A stretch of DNA of 64,000 nt. Source: Lineus longissimus (Eukaryota > Nemertea > Pilidiophora > Heteronemertea > Lineidae). The notes under the pieces are model-generated. The model was not told the DNA's origin. It was given only the letters and a program-made list of their open reading frames with translations, and ran no database searches. Within the stretch, counting starts at the first letter, position 1; the number at the start of each line of letters is the position of its first letter. The stretch is taken from contig NC_088314.1 in assembly GCF_910592395.1 (NCBI RefSeq), positions 13,268,001-13,332,000 on the forward strand, read 5' to 3'. Shown here one piece after another: positions 45,661-58,110 of this stretch. The translations under genes and the position numbers were made by a program.

Positions 45661-47100
45661 AGCCTGGTCTACACTAGCAAACATTTGACAACAATTGTTG
45701 GCCAAAATGAGCCAACATCATGTTGGCGAATGTTTGGGGACCCGTCCACACTATCAAACACAGGCAAACATTGCCAAACAAGTTTGACTAAGTTTGGCCG
45801 TGTTTGGCATGAATTTGAGGGCAATTTGGAGGGAAAGTCAGTCATTTCTCTTCATTTTTTCTTTAAAACAATGGAGAACCACAGGAAGAAAGCATGCCTA
45901 GGTGCTTCAGCAGCAATTCTTTCAGTTGTGATTAACCCCCGTCGCCGCCGCAACTGACAAAAGCCATACTTGTGGAAAAAGCATGCATGGGGCCTATCAC
46001 TGCCTCCTTCAAGAGTTAATGGCCTCAGACTTCAAAAGCCTCAAGAATTTCCTGCGGATGGATGAAGCTTTTCGTATTCCGAAATTAAGTGTTCAATTTC
46101 TTGAAATTGCCATTCTCTATCTTTCATTGAGGCTGCCATTTTGTCCCAGTAGCTCCATCACATGATCCAAATCTGTTCCCTGATTGGCTGCTGATTGCCC
46201 AACACCAACCAACATGTTGTTCAGAAGTAGCATGGCCTACCATAGGCCAACATTGGCCAACAAGTTGGCTGATGTTTTCACTTTTTTTTGGACCTGTCCA
46301 CACTGGCAAACAATAGCAAACATGCAGGGATCAAAGTTCACGACCAAACGGTCGCATATGCAACCCGAAAAATTAATATGCGACTTGAGTTTAACCGCAT
46401 ACTCGCACCGTGCGAATTAATATCCTATCCTATCGTAGATCTCTTGGTAACTGGTTAAATATAGCTCACGGAACAAGTGGAGAAACCTAGCGGCGAAGTG
46501 AGAGATTGTGCTGATGAATGATAATTTATGCGCCAATACCTTTTCTGGTCATTTCATTGGTCTGGATATTACCGCCGCTTAAACCTTGTTCCCACGATCT
46601 CGATCTATAGAGCATCGGCGCTACCACTCGACTGGATTGTAACAAACGGGAAAAGAGGTCTAATTGTCGATGAGGTATCTAGGGCACAGGTCGTCTGCGT
46701 ATAGAACAGTACATGGCTATAGGCCATGGTGAGCGTTCGTGGTCGTAGCGAGTCGTGGTTTTGATACCCGTTGCACTCTTCTATTGGCACTTTTCAACTC
46801 AAGTGGGTATTCCAATCTCGCGAGGAGTGCAAGATAGGCCGTGCATGATGAGTTTGATGATGATCGGTCGGCTTTTCCGTAGTGAAAAAAGGCATGAAAA
46901 AAACGGCGCGAAAATACCGAAAAGGCGGGAAAATATTTGCGACTTGGGTTTGCAAAATGCGACTTTGATTATGGCAAAAGGTCGAACAATGCGACATGGT
47001 AAAGAAAGTGAACTTTGATCCCTGACATGCCTCTGCAACAAGGCCCAACACGATGTTGGCCAACATTTGTTGGTTCATGTTGGCTAGTGTAGACCGGGCT
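45661..47100. mobile_element. Harbinger-type MITE with perfect TTA target duplication
   Basis: The ends AGCCTGGTCTACACTAGC and the inverse of AGCCCGGTCTACACTAGC are flanked by TTA at 45658-45660 and 47101-47103. The interior is rich in CCAACA/TGTTGG words and has no transposase. The 1440 bp include a 700-bp nested insertion. Confidence 0.85.
46325..47024. mobile_element. 700-bp TIR element nested in the MITE
   Basis: A perfect 17-bp inverted terminus CAGGGATCAAAGTTCAC (46325-46341 and 47008-47024) with ACATG on both sides (46320-46324 and 47025-47029). The CAGGG...CCCTG termini resemble hAT-like elements, although a 5-bp duplication is short for hAT. Sub-terminal TGCGACTT/GGTCG words recur in inverse. 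Non-coding. Confidence 0.85.
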
Positions 47101-47103
47101 TTA

Positions 47104-48783
47104 GTGTGGTGTCATATTGAGGTGATGCAAAGGCAAAGCCTTATGTTCTTAGCTAAAAGAAACGAAGAACGGGAAAAAGATATTTTAGTTTATATTTTGT
47201 GAAAATGCTTGGTGCAGAGCTGCAAAAAACAAAGTGACAAATTGTACTCTGGTTGTTTTTACTGTCGCACTGTTTGAGCTCCATGTACACGTACATGTAA
47301 TACCTGCAAGGGAAATGCTCTAGATACCAGGTACTCTAGATCATACTCACTAATCTAAGACTGTTGCTCAATAGGCAGGTGAAGCTCCTGGAGAAATATC
47401 TGGCTTGCCTATTCAGAAACGGTCATCAAACGCCAATCTCATACATGAGATTCCGTGAAAATGATTGGCTGATACACGTCACGTGACCGTGTGGTATTCT
47501 CAATGTTGCCCGCTACAGTCAGTCGACATTTTGCCATGTCTATATATATGTCGCCATTTCTTGTACCCATGTTCCAAAAGAACCCCCTTTCTTGGGGTTT
47601 GATGGTGTATAATGATGTATTACTTTTTGGCTTCGAGGGTCGCGGCTAGTGAGGCTGATGACGACTGAAGGGAGATAAAAGGGGTAAAACACGGACTAAA
47701 ACTCACCAAGGCAAAAAATCCCATCACAAGGCTAAAACTGGCAAGGGGAATCCCCAAAATGCAATGCGCAGCGTGTTAGTACTTATCACCGTACAAAAAA
47801 AATTGCTCTAGATTTTTGCCCTAGTTAACTGTAGACTACCAAGGTTCAAACATGGTCATGATGTACACTGTAATAAAAAGGAAAATGTTAAAAAGCTTCT
47901 AAGATTTCCAATAGAAATACTTCATTCTCTCTCAAACTGAGTTATTCACAGCAACACTTGACATTGTGAGGTTTTAGAATCAATGTCAAACAAGTCCGTG
48001 TATAATTCATTTGCTCATTTAGACATGTAGGCCTCCTCCACAAAAGTGCAAAACGAAAGGGCTAGGCTATGCATTAATTATAAAGGGAGCTAAAAGCTTA
48101 AGGCTGGCTGCTCCCAATAGTACATTCAGAAAACTAAATGCAGTGCAGTTGTGTTTCCTTATGAACGTCACAAATTTCTCATAAATGCAGGACCACATGT
48201 AAACTTGATAATTACTTACATTATACTCTTTATTTTTGGTTAGATTAAAACAATATTTGTTGCTACATATACATATTTATTAGGAAATAATAAGAACTTT
48301 TTGTTTTGGGTACTTGAGACAATTCTAAAATTCTTAAGATGGTTGGGTCAGTGGGCTATCGACATGTGCTGGCTATCACTTGGAAATGTTGTTTGTGTCA
48401 AATGTGAGCGACTTGTCACAAATTTGGCTTTAATCAGATAGGGCTTTTTTAAACAAGGGCAGTGACACTTCCAGGGCTTGCCAACTACTATAAGCAGGTT
48501 GTTGGGGCGACATGCTGAACCAGGAGGCACCAGAAAACCGACAGGCTGGCCCAGGGGCCGACAGACTGCTGGGATCAGCAGCCTGTTGCAAAAAATAGTC
48601 TTTTCTTAAAATTTGTTGTTTTTGTTTTTGACTCCCAAATCACATTCTAACCAACAAACACATGGCAAATGAGTATAAACAAGTCAATGTCTTCAATCAA
48701 TCCCATAAAGTGATTTCGGGGTCTTCGCACGTTTTTTTGCAGCATTATCTCTACATCATGATCAGAGACCTTCAGCAATAACC
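47104..48783. other. Non-coding intron, nothing recognised
   Basis: Contains a CGTCACGTGACC palindromic patch at about 47479-47490 and no convincing exon or repeat. Confidence 0.35.
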
Positions 48784-48990
48784 AGGGGCCTTATTCATGA
48801 AGCCTTCTTAGGGCCTAGTAAGCACTTACGTATTACTAGGTCGTTATTAGCGAATTACGCGGTATTCACGAAGCACCCGTAACTTCAATCTATTTCGCAA
48901 GTCGTTACTAGTGTTACGTGAGGTGTTCGGGCTTCTTAGCGTGTTATCAGTCCATGCTTAGATAGTTGGACACATTTTTACACAAGGAGC

Positions 48991-50283
48991 ATGGCTGCGG
49001 CGTTGATTGTGTTGGAAAATTTGGAAGCAAGGCGGGCTTTACGACGGCAGCGTGTGTTTAGAGATCGTCTACAACCGCTTGACGTCTATGATGACGTAGA
49101 TTTGTACAGACGATACCGGATGACTCGGCCGGTCCTTCTCGAAGTTATCGACCTGTTGCAGGATGACATTGCCCCGTATACGCTGCGCTCGCACGCCGTT
49201 CCAGCAACTCTCCAAGTTTGCGTTGCGCTTAGATATTTTGCTACTGGCAGTTTGCAGTTGGACAATGGAGACATGTCAAATGGCTTGAGTCAACCTACGA
49301 TATCAAGGATTATTACCAGAGTTGCAACTGCTTTGCAGGGTAAAGCAAAACATTTCATAACATTTCCTCGAACAGCTGCTGAGCAAGTACGTCAGAAGGA
49401 AGGATTTTATACAGAACGCCATCGGATTCCGAACGTTATTGGCTGCGTAGATGGATCCCTTATTCCGATCAAATGTCCATCCGTAAACGAGAATGCATAC
49501 GTGTGCAGGAAACAGTGGCATGCCATTAATGTGCAGGGGATTTGTACTTATGATTTGAAATTTTCAAATATAGTAGCCCGATGGCCAGGTGCCACCCATG
49601 ATGCGTTTATCTGGTCCAACTGCAATTTAAAGGTGAAGATGGAACGCGGCCTGAATGATGGAGGATACTTGCTCGGTGACAGTGCCTACCCACTTAGACC
49701 CTGTCTCATGACCCCAGTCTCCCGCCCAGCAGATGCAGCGGACAGACAATACAACGTTCACCACAGGCGAGTACGAAACATCATTGAACGAACCTTTGGA
49801 AGATGGAAAAACCGATGGAGGTGCTTGCACAAAGAAGGTAAATTATGTCCTTATTGGTGAATCAGGAGAGATCGCCAGTTTCTAGACACCGACAGCACCT
49901 GTCTGCAAATGGCTATTATAGCCATTCTCAGACAGTGCTGCAGCATTTCACCCCATAACATTGCTGCATAGACTGCTTTGCAGTACAAGTTCCATTTCGA
50001 TTTCGACTGACTTTCCCCATTCTCATTTCTTTAATAAGATGCCTTTTTTGCAGGTGGAACTCTTCGATTAAGCCCCGAGAAGTGTTGCTCGGTGATCATT
50101 GCAACATCTGTGCTACATAACATCTGTGAAAACCACGGCCTCCCTGTCCCAAACGACCCACCAGCCAATGTGGATAATCCCGATGATGACGTCAACAATA
50201 GACCAATCCTCGATGTCGATGTCGAAGAAAGAGGTGTTGGGGAAAGGGCACGCTTGATAGATCAGCATTTCAGGAATATGTAG
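48991..50283 (+). CDS. Harbinger DDE nuclease (HARBI1-like transposase), 2 exons
   Basis: Exon 1 is 48991-49837 (donor GAAG|GTAAAT) and exon 2 is 50054-50283 (acceptor TTTTTTGCAG|GTGG). Phase matches and the product is 358 residues, close to HARBI1 length. The catalytic acids are all present: D in GCVDGSLIPIK (154), D in PGATHDAFIW (204) and E in RNIIERTFGRWKNRWRC (266), with GDSAYPL between. A helix-turn-helix-like segment (SNGLSQPTISRIITRV) lies near residue 96. The end of exon 1 plus exon 2 gives LHKEGG then RLSPEKCCSVII and VLHNICE, a conserved family tail. No break was seen, so this copy could be active. Confidence 0.93.
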
Positions 50284-50735
50284 TATGTATTTAAAACAGA
50301 ACTTTATTTCCAATTAACCCAAACATTTTAATTGATGTGTACAACCAAAATGGTGGTACATGTAACAAGAGACGTTTTCAACATCATGTTACAATCAACA
50401 ACGATAAACAGTAAGGTTGTAGAGCATTTGATTACTGGCGAGACTGCCAAACTACAATTCCAACGATCTTCTTTCATCAACAAATAAACATCATGTTTGT
50501 ACAGAACAATGTACTGTGATCAAGGTATAAATTCATACCAACAACCAACACGATTTTGATGAAAGCACAATCTTATCAGTTATTCCTTACTTCACTATCT
50601 ATCTAACAAACAATGTAGCAGTTATACAGCAACAACATCACTTTAAAATTGCGTGATATATGTAGGTCACTCTCCTTTGGCCATTTTTTCAAGTACAGAG
50701 AATGCCGATGACCTGGACTTGTACTCCTTTGGTTT

Positions 50736-52356
50736 TCAGCCAGTTTTCTGGGATTCGCTGGTTTCCGTAACAGCATCCACTAGTACCTCCAATAGCCATA
50801 CTGCCTTTTTTGCGAGATGAACCTTTGTTTCTTCCAGATGAAGCCGTTGTTCTTCCACGTCAAGTCGCTTGCTCTCGATTTTGACCCGTTCCTTCTCCAC
50901 ATCAATTAGTTCAACGGCATGTGAAAGCTTCTTATCTGCGAGAGACAAACCAGTTGAAGACGCCTTGGAAGAGCCAGCAGTGGGACGACAGCTCTTGGGT
51001 TGTCGGGCAGGACTTGGCGGCGGTGAAGGGGATCGGGTGTCATCTTCTGAGCTGCTATCGTTCGGGCGCGTGATGGTTGCTGTAACCTTACGAATTCTCT
51101 GGAAAATACATTTGATAGACTTAAATGCAAAAAGCCATTAAACATGAGTGAGGTCTTAGTATGTCTTTAGTTGTTATTTACTTCCTTCTCATATAGAAGG
51201 CCAGTACTGAAACGGGCACGTCAGGAGATACGTTTTCTTTCCTAATAACGACACAAGCAAATGAGAAAAAGCATTGCACAGATCGTTGTGCAGCCACCTG
51301 GAAAGTTGCGATCTTCCCTTATCACTGCTTATGCCTCCAGTAATCAAAAACCTATTTACCTCGGGTGATTTCCGCAATTCAACGGTATGGAATGTATGTA
51401 ATGACTTCTTTGCTGCGACAGACAAACCAGTTGAAGACGCCTTGGAAGAGCCAGCAGTGGGACGACAGCTCTTGGGTTGTCTGACAGGACTTGGCGGCGG
51501 TGAAGGGGATCGGGTGTCATCTTCTGAGCTGCTATCGTTCGGGCGCGTGACGGTTGCTGTAACCTTACGAATTCTCTGGAAAATACATTTGATAGAATTA
51601 AGTATTGAATGCTATGTAAGGATGAAATATCTCGTCAAGAGCCAAGCGCCTAAGATGGCACTTTTGAATCTGTAGACAAATCGGGCGAAATGTAATGCAG
51701 GAAACTGGAGCGCCCGCAGACGACCAACCTACCTTCGATTTTTGAAGTGAGAGTGACGCATTCTGATCGAAATAAGAAATTTCGTCATCATCGGCTTCTG
51801 TGACAGACGGGGAAAACGGGTATTGCTGGTTCATGTCATCTTCAGGTAGGTCCAGCTCTTCTGTGTCCATACCAGTAGCGATTCCTTGTATCATTTCGAC
51901 ACCGATTAGGCCTACGATCCTTTGCTCGAGTTGCGTCAACTCGGACACATCATCGCCAAGGGGTTTGTTCCCGGTCCGCTTGGTCAGTACATTGATTTTT
52001 GCAGCCTTCTGTTTTGCCTTCGATTTCAGGTCATGCCATTTATGGTGAACTGCTTCGGTCGTTCTCCGGACGCTTGCCACACTGTTGATCTTAAGGGTTA
52101 TTTCTTTTCACGTGTCGGACTTCCGCTTCAGCGTAATGACATCCGAAAACTTGCTGCTGATCACGGACCACTTCGATTCCACGAGATCAACTAACTTTAT
52201 AATTTCATTTGGGGAAAAATTCACACCCCGTTTCCTCTTTCCTTCCTCGGGTGGTGGGACAACGGTCTTCTTTCCTTCCTCGGGTGGTGGGACAATGGTC
52301 TTCCTCTTCTTATTGGTTTTCTCCATGATGTTGTCAGGGTGGCGAATATCCATCAA
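50736..52356 (-). pseudogene. Myb/SANT-like partner protein of Harbinger 2, one nonsense codon
   Basis: Exon 1 (52356-51733) and exon 2 (51098-50736) fit in phase and would encode about 328 residues. Order: lysine/proline-rich start with a 12-residue tandem repeat (VPPPEEGK twice), Myb-like DNA-binding domain (KRGVNFSPNEIIKLVDLVES to TEAVHHKWHDLKSKAKQK), acidic linker, serine/proline stretch (SSSEDDTRSPSPPPSP), and a C-terminal coiled coil (VEKERVKIESKRLDVEEQRL). A TGA at 52108-52110 inside the Myb domain stands where a tryptophan is usual. A second copy of the exon 2 start lies at 51421-51595. In this family such proteins assist the nuclease in DNA binding. Confidence 0.8.
50944..51595. repeat. 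Duplicated 175-bp exon segment
   Basis: 50944-51118 and 51421-51595 differ at only about three positions and both keep the acceptor and the serine/proline coding stretch. The copy nearer the Myb domain, if spliced in, reads into a different C-terminus ending near 51189 and lacks the coiled coil. Confidence 0.9.
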
Positions 52357-53279
52357 ATGATGGTAAGCACGTCCAATTACTGTATAAATACTCGATGCCC
52401 CTATTACAAACAGTCAATGAGGTGAGCTCAAGTGGATTACGTAACAATTCTATACAGATCACCTCAAGTGCGTACCTGATAATATTTCCCTACGAAGGGT
52501 TTAATAAGTAATACGGTAATAAATCGATGATAATGCTTTGTGAATAAGACGTAGTGTCTTACTTGGCAGTTACTAAAGTCTTACTACGAGCCACGTAAAT
52601 TGTTATTAGTAACAATTTTACGAAGGCTTCATGAATAAGGCCCCTGCTCTCAGGAGAAGTTGGAAAGCCCTGCACTTCATTTTTTGAAAGTAGAAAATGG
52701 CGATGTTTTGATTCCCAAATCGTGCATGGATGGTTGTTTTTCCACAAAAAAGTCGCCAGCAGGCAGGTATTGTTAATTGCTTGGCTTTATATTCCTTCAA
52801 CAGCTCAGGTGAAGAAGCAGACACTAAATTTTCCTTGGTTTTCATTTAAATTCCATGTTGTTGTTTGGTTACAAACCCACAGGGAATTGATGGTTCTGCT
52901 GAAAGAGTCCTTATTACTAACTCCTCTCCCTGTGCACAGCATCTGTTATCACCCAGCCCACAGAGGTTTTTACTTTGGCCTTTCTCCAATAAGAGCCTTC
53001 AGCATGAGATGACGGGAAAATTTGCGCAAAAATCTTTCGCTTTTCATTTCCACCACTAGACAAAACCATCATACCCTAGTAACAGCCAGCACTGCGTAGT
53101 GGCCGCCAAGTTAGGCTGGTAGACTATTGCTTATGATTCAGATCTATCACTAGTATCAGAACCTGTGAAGAGAGTTCAAGTGGAGTACCTGTGGTTGAAG
53201 CAACAGAGAAGATAACACTTATGCTGAGGTTAACCTCTGTAACTGATTAAAAATGAAATTCAAAATATTTTCGAAGTGT

Positions 53280-54340
53280 TACAGTTTGACACCTGTTGAT
53301 TGTTAGAAAGAGCTGTTGCCTGGTTTGAAACCTCTGTGAATAAAGGTCACACAGTTCAATGTCACAACCTTTTGCCTGGTTTGAAGCCTCTGTATTTATG
53401 ACCACAGCGTTAAGTGTCACAACCTGTCCCTGAAACCTCTATGATCACTCAGTTTAAGTGTTGTAGCCAGTTGCCTGTTGCCTTTGATCTGTATATGATC
53501 ACAGAGTCACGTTTTGCAGCCTGTTGCCTGGTTTAAAGCCTCTGCAGCTCATAGTTGAGTGTTACAGCCTGTTGCCAGGTTTAAAACCTCTGTAACTCAT
53601 AGTTAAGTGTTACAACTTGTTGCCTGATTTAAAACCCCTGTAGCTCATAGTTGAGTGGTACAGCCTGTTGCCTAGTTTAAAACCTATGTAGCTCATAGTT
53701 GAGTGTTACACTACAGCCTGTTGCCTGGTTTAAAACCCCTGTAGCTCATAGTTGAGTGTTACAGCCTGTTGCCTAGTTTAAAACCCCTGTAGCTCATAGT
53801 TGAGTGTTACAGCCTGTTGCCTAGTTTAAAACCCCTGTAGCTCATAGTTGAGTGTTACAGCCTGTTGCCTTGTTCAAAACCTCTGTAGCTCATAGTTAAG
53901 TGTTACAGCCTGTTTCCTTGTTTAAAACCCTTGTACCTCATTGTTAAGTGTTACAGCCTGTTGCCTAGTTTAAAACCTATGTAGCTCATAGTTGAGTGTT
54001 ACACTACAGCCTGTTGCCTGGTTTAAAACCCCTGTAGCTCATAGCTTAGTGTTACAGCCTGTTGCCTAGTTTAAAACCCCTGTAGCTCATAGTTGAGTGT
54101 TACAGCCTGTTGCTTAGTTTAAAATCTCTGTAGCTCATAGTTAAGTGTTACAGCCTGTTGCCTTGTTTAAAACCTCTGTAGCTCATAGTTAAAAGTGTTA
54201 CAGCCTGTTGCCTTGTTTAAAACCTCTACAGCTCATAGTTAAAAGTGTTACATGTACAACCTGTTCCCTTGTTTAAAACTTCCGGCAAATGATTACACAG
54301 TTAAGTGTTGCAATCTGTTGCCTGCTTTGAAACCATGATC
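53280..54340. repeat. 48-bp minisatellite, about 20 units, with higher-order repeat
   Basis: The unit is AGCCTGTTGCCTAGTTTAAA, then ACCCCTGTAGCTCATAGTTG and AGTGTTAC. Central units are nearly identical; units at both edges are longer and diverged. A 293-bp block (six units, one with a 5-bp ACTAC insertion) recurs from about 53681 to 53974. Confidence 0.92.
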
Positions 54341-56206
54341 TGGAGCAGAACATGCATGTTATGAACTTAGTGTAAACTTAAGAAAGTGAGTTAGCGCTTC
54401 AAAAAAGCAGACACTTAACTGCTGGAGATACATGTACTTCCCATTAGCAAGTACACTGACTTAGCTACCATATTTCTTGATTGAAATAAAACGAACCACA
54501 ACCTGGCTAAGCAGGAGCTAATGGGCCTTCCAGCAAGAATCTAAAGGCCCTACAGTGTTTGGAGAGGAGCCAGGAATTGGCCTCCAACAGTGTGGTAATG
54601 TTGCTTTCTGGGCACAGATAACACAATGAGTTAGTAATCAACTAAACTAAATTACTACCTCTGTATAACTATACTGTGGACCTGTCACAGTTGCTTTTCC
54701 ATGTCACCTCGGGGAGTGCCCTCTAAAGAAGTAATGGTACTTTTATCCTTGATTGAGGGACTAACTCAAGCCAAGCAGCTTTGATGTTTAAGAATTTATC
54801 CAGTCATATGTGCCAGCAGCATCTCAACAAAGTAGAGCTAACCTATAAGTTCTAGAGCTGTTCAAATGCCAGCACTCAGTGAAAGGCAAATGATGTGAAC
54901 AAACCTGGGTGACTTTTAAGTTCTCAACCTGCCAAGTGCCATTCTTGCAGTTCTGCTGTAGTCAGTGATGACACGGGCAGCTTGGAGAGCTGGGAGTCTT
55001 GTTTGTTGTATGTCAAGATGTCACTCTCATTTAGGTTGAGAATGTACTGACAGTGGCTAAGATGTAAGGATGGTTAGCAGGGTACTATAGACTATAGTAG
55101 AACAGAATTTTTTTGCAGCATAACATTTGTGCAAATGCCCTTCTATGGATGGCGGTAGTATTTTTTTGTTTAATAACAAAATGGTGTATTTTAACATGTT
55201 TAAAATAGAGCTCTAAGTGTAAAGGCCCTGTTCTGTAGAAGTCTAGAAGTGTACTCAAAATCCACTGTCCACATATCTTTATGTTTTTCAAAAAAAAAAT
55301 GTGTATAATGAGGCTTTGCAAATCTCACTAATTACAGACTTTTAGTTCAAAAGTATTCAAGTTCCAGTTTACTGTAATTTGTATTTGAATGGGACATGCA
55401 TGCTGACATCCTCCCCATCGAGTTACTCTCCTTCAGAGCAACAAATGTGTTCAACTAAAAATTAATAAATTTTATAACTCTTGACATAAATGATTGTGTC
55501 GTTACTTTCACTGATAACAATCCATAATTTTTGAAATTTTTGAAACCATACCAATGATAGTAGCCTTAGTCTGCTGCAATCACAGTAACTTCTTGTATCC
55601 TCACCTTCATTTTCGCACATTCATTTCATAGATCCATTTTGTCTTGATTCAAATCCATCACCGTTTCAATCATATTCAAAAATATGTCTAAATAAGAGGC
55701 AAATCCATAAAAAACACTTTAAAAAGACCAGCGTTATCCCATTCTGCCTCCCAGAGTCCAAAATCTCCAATTGCCTGGCAACACTTTATTGAAGAAGAGC
55801 ACTGATGGCACTGTAATCTTAGAGCCTTGCGTGCCAAGATGCAGTTATCCCCTTCATTGAATTAAAAGAGGTAACAACTGACTTCTTATCCATTGAGAGG
55901 CTTACTCTGGGCTAATAGTTTTACCAGCCAAGCAGTACAACGTTTGGAAACAATCCAGTAATGTGCTGATAGCATCTCAAGAAAGGTTAGAGTATAGCTT
56001 AGGGAGCATGTCAAAATTGATTTGAATCCAACATGATGAATACTGTTAGTCTGGCATTATGGCAAATTAGTTTGTGTTTGTCTTTTTTCATGTACAGTGG
56101 AACCCCCGTCGGCGACCACTCCAATAATGCGACCACCTCGCTATGACGACCAAGATTCGCCGGTCCTGAATGGTTTCCTCTCTAATTACCATTACATTGC
56201 CCCTGG
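54341..56206. other. Non-coding intron, nothing recognised
   Basis: No exon supported. At 56095-56205, CAGTGGAACC and repeated CGACCA words suggest the edge of an interspersed repeat adjoining the tandem array. Confidence 0.35.
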
Positions 56207-57912
56207 TAACACGACCACCCTGGTACCCAGACCATGACCGCTGGCTTTGGCGGTCCCAATGACAAAATTCACCTTTCTAACCAGGCAATTTACACCTCGG
56301 CATAAAGCTTTCTTGATTATTATAACATGCGACATGCGCTTTAGTACAATAAAATCATGTGATTTGCATAAAGTCAGGCAGCGTTTATCATCACACACAT
56401 TGGAGCATCCTAAAATGTGGAAAGATGAGAACTGTAAAGACGACTGATTCCATGATTCATGTTAAGAAATTGATTGATTTGATAAAATATCACTCGATAT
56501 TACAACGAAAAAAACTTGAAAATACTTCTCATACTTGAACTGATTAAACTCATCTTCTCATGTGTCAAACCTGGCTGATTCAGTGATTGAACCTTTTTTT
56601 GGTGATGGTGGGATAATTAGGGGTAATTACTTTCAGTACAACAAATGAAGTGTGAACTTTCGGTTGCAATTTAGCAAAGGTGATAACAACTTTATTCATT
56701 AAATTGCAAATGAAAACAAAACACGGGAGAAAGTATGTTTTTATTCGCGATGATAGTATGCAATACGCGGAGCCAATAAATCCCAATTTTACATGATGTC
56801 GCTAATTGACAGGTAACAGCAAGTTGACAAAGCTTAGTGTGTGACATGCAAATGTGCCGGCCAAATGTTGCCCTGACTTCATGTGGATGAACAGAATTAC
56901 ATATAAAAAAATTGTCGGAACTCAGAATGAAACATCTGATAAACCCATAATATCGACGAACTGTTCTTGTGACGCATGGAGTTGGAGCTTACATAATCTG
57001 AGTCTGGCAGCATTGTGACGTGGACGTGCAGCATACACACTTGGTCAGCAATTTTGGCGGGAAAACCTAATCATGCATTCCGTCCCATCGTGCAGATGTC
57101 TAAATTTAATGTAAATTAAGAAATGTACAGGAAACGCAAAAACTCAAACAAAATTTTGCAAATTATTCTCTCGCAACTTTTTGGCTCACAGCGCAAATGT
57201 CTGTCGTTGGTCGTCATCGTCGTCGTCATCGTCCATCGTCTACTATTTCAAAAATAGTGGCAGGTTTCTTAACCGCTAGGGCTATGGACTCAAAACTTTG
57301 TATGCATGACCCCCTAGGTCAGATGACCTTTTACACTGAATTTTGGTCTGGTCTGATTCTTGACTTGGCCACCAGGGGCCAAAACGGAAAACATAAATAG
57401 TGTGATATCTCACTTATTAGTGATTTGTTTTTGATGAAATACTTATGGTAGGTACTCCTAGCAAGGATATATCACATATCATATTTGATTTGATCTACTT
57501 TTCAAGGTCACAGAGGTCAAATGGCGTAAATTTTCCGTTTGAGTGTAACTGTGGCACGTTTCGTAACTGCTAGGGCTATGGGCTTGAAACTTTGTTCACA
57601 AGACTCCCTAGGTCAGATTACCTCTGACACTGAATTTCGGTCTGATCTGTTTGTCGACTTGGACACCAGGGGCAAAAAGTGAAAACCTAGAAAGTGTGAT
57701 ATCTCGCTCATTAGTGATTCGTATTTGATAAAGTTGTTATGGTTGGTACTCCCAGCAAGGACACATTACATATTATACAGGTTTTTGATTTGACCTACTT
57801 TTCAAGGTCATAGAGGTCAAATGCCGTGATTTTGCTGTTTGGCGGCCTAACTATGGTATGTTTCTTAACTGCAATGACATATGAAGTGCCCTATGATTAG
57901 GATACAGATAAT

Positions 57913-58110
57913 AGGGCCGTTTAGACGACAGGCGAAAAGACCGCATTCGGATCGAATCTGGATGAATCCGGATTAAAACCACCCAAGGCGATGGTACCTT
58001 TTTAGTCCGGATGCAACCACATTGATCCGGATCTTTTTGCGTTTACACGACGAAAAATTAATCCGGATTCGGGACGCATCCGGATTTTTTCGCGTCGTCT
58101 AAACGGCCCT
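57913..58110. mobile_element. 198-bp MITE, copy 1
   Basis: Perfect 17-bp inverted ends AGGGCCGTTTAGACGAC with AAT on both sides. The interior is built of TCCGGAT words in both orientations. Confidence 0.85.

Larger units (their letters stand above)
48784..52645 (+). mobile_element. PIF/Harbinger element 2
   Basis: A 3.9-kb element with 24-bp perfect terminal inverted repeats (AGGGGCCTTATTCATGAAGC, 48784-48807 and 52622-52645). No clean 3-bp target duplication is apparent. It carries a plus-strand nuclease gene and a convergent minus-strand Myb-like gene that does not overlap it, unlike element 1. The ends and proteins differ from element 1, so it is a separate family. Confidence 0.9.

Noticed and set aside
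47475-47495. CGTCACGTGACC as a promoter
   Set aside because: A single palindromic motif with no adjacent exon is insufficient.
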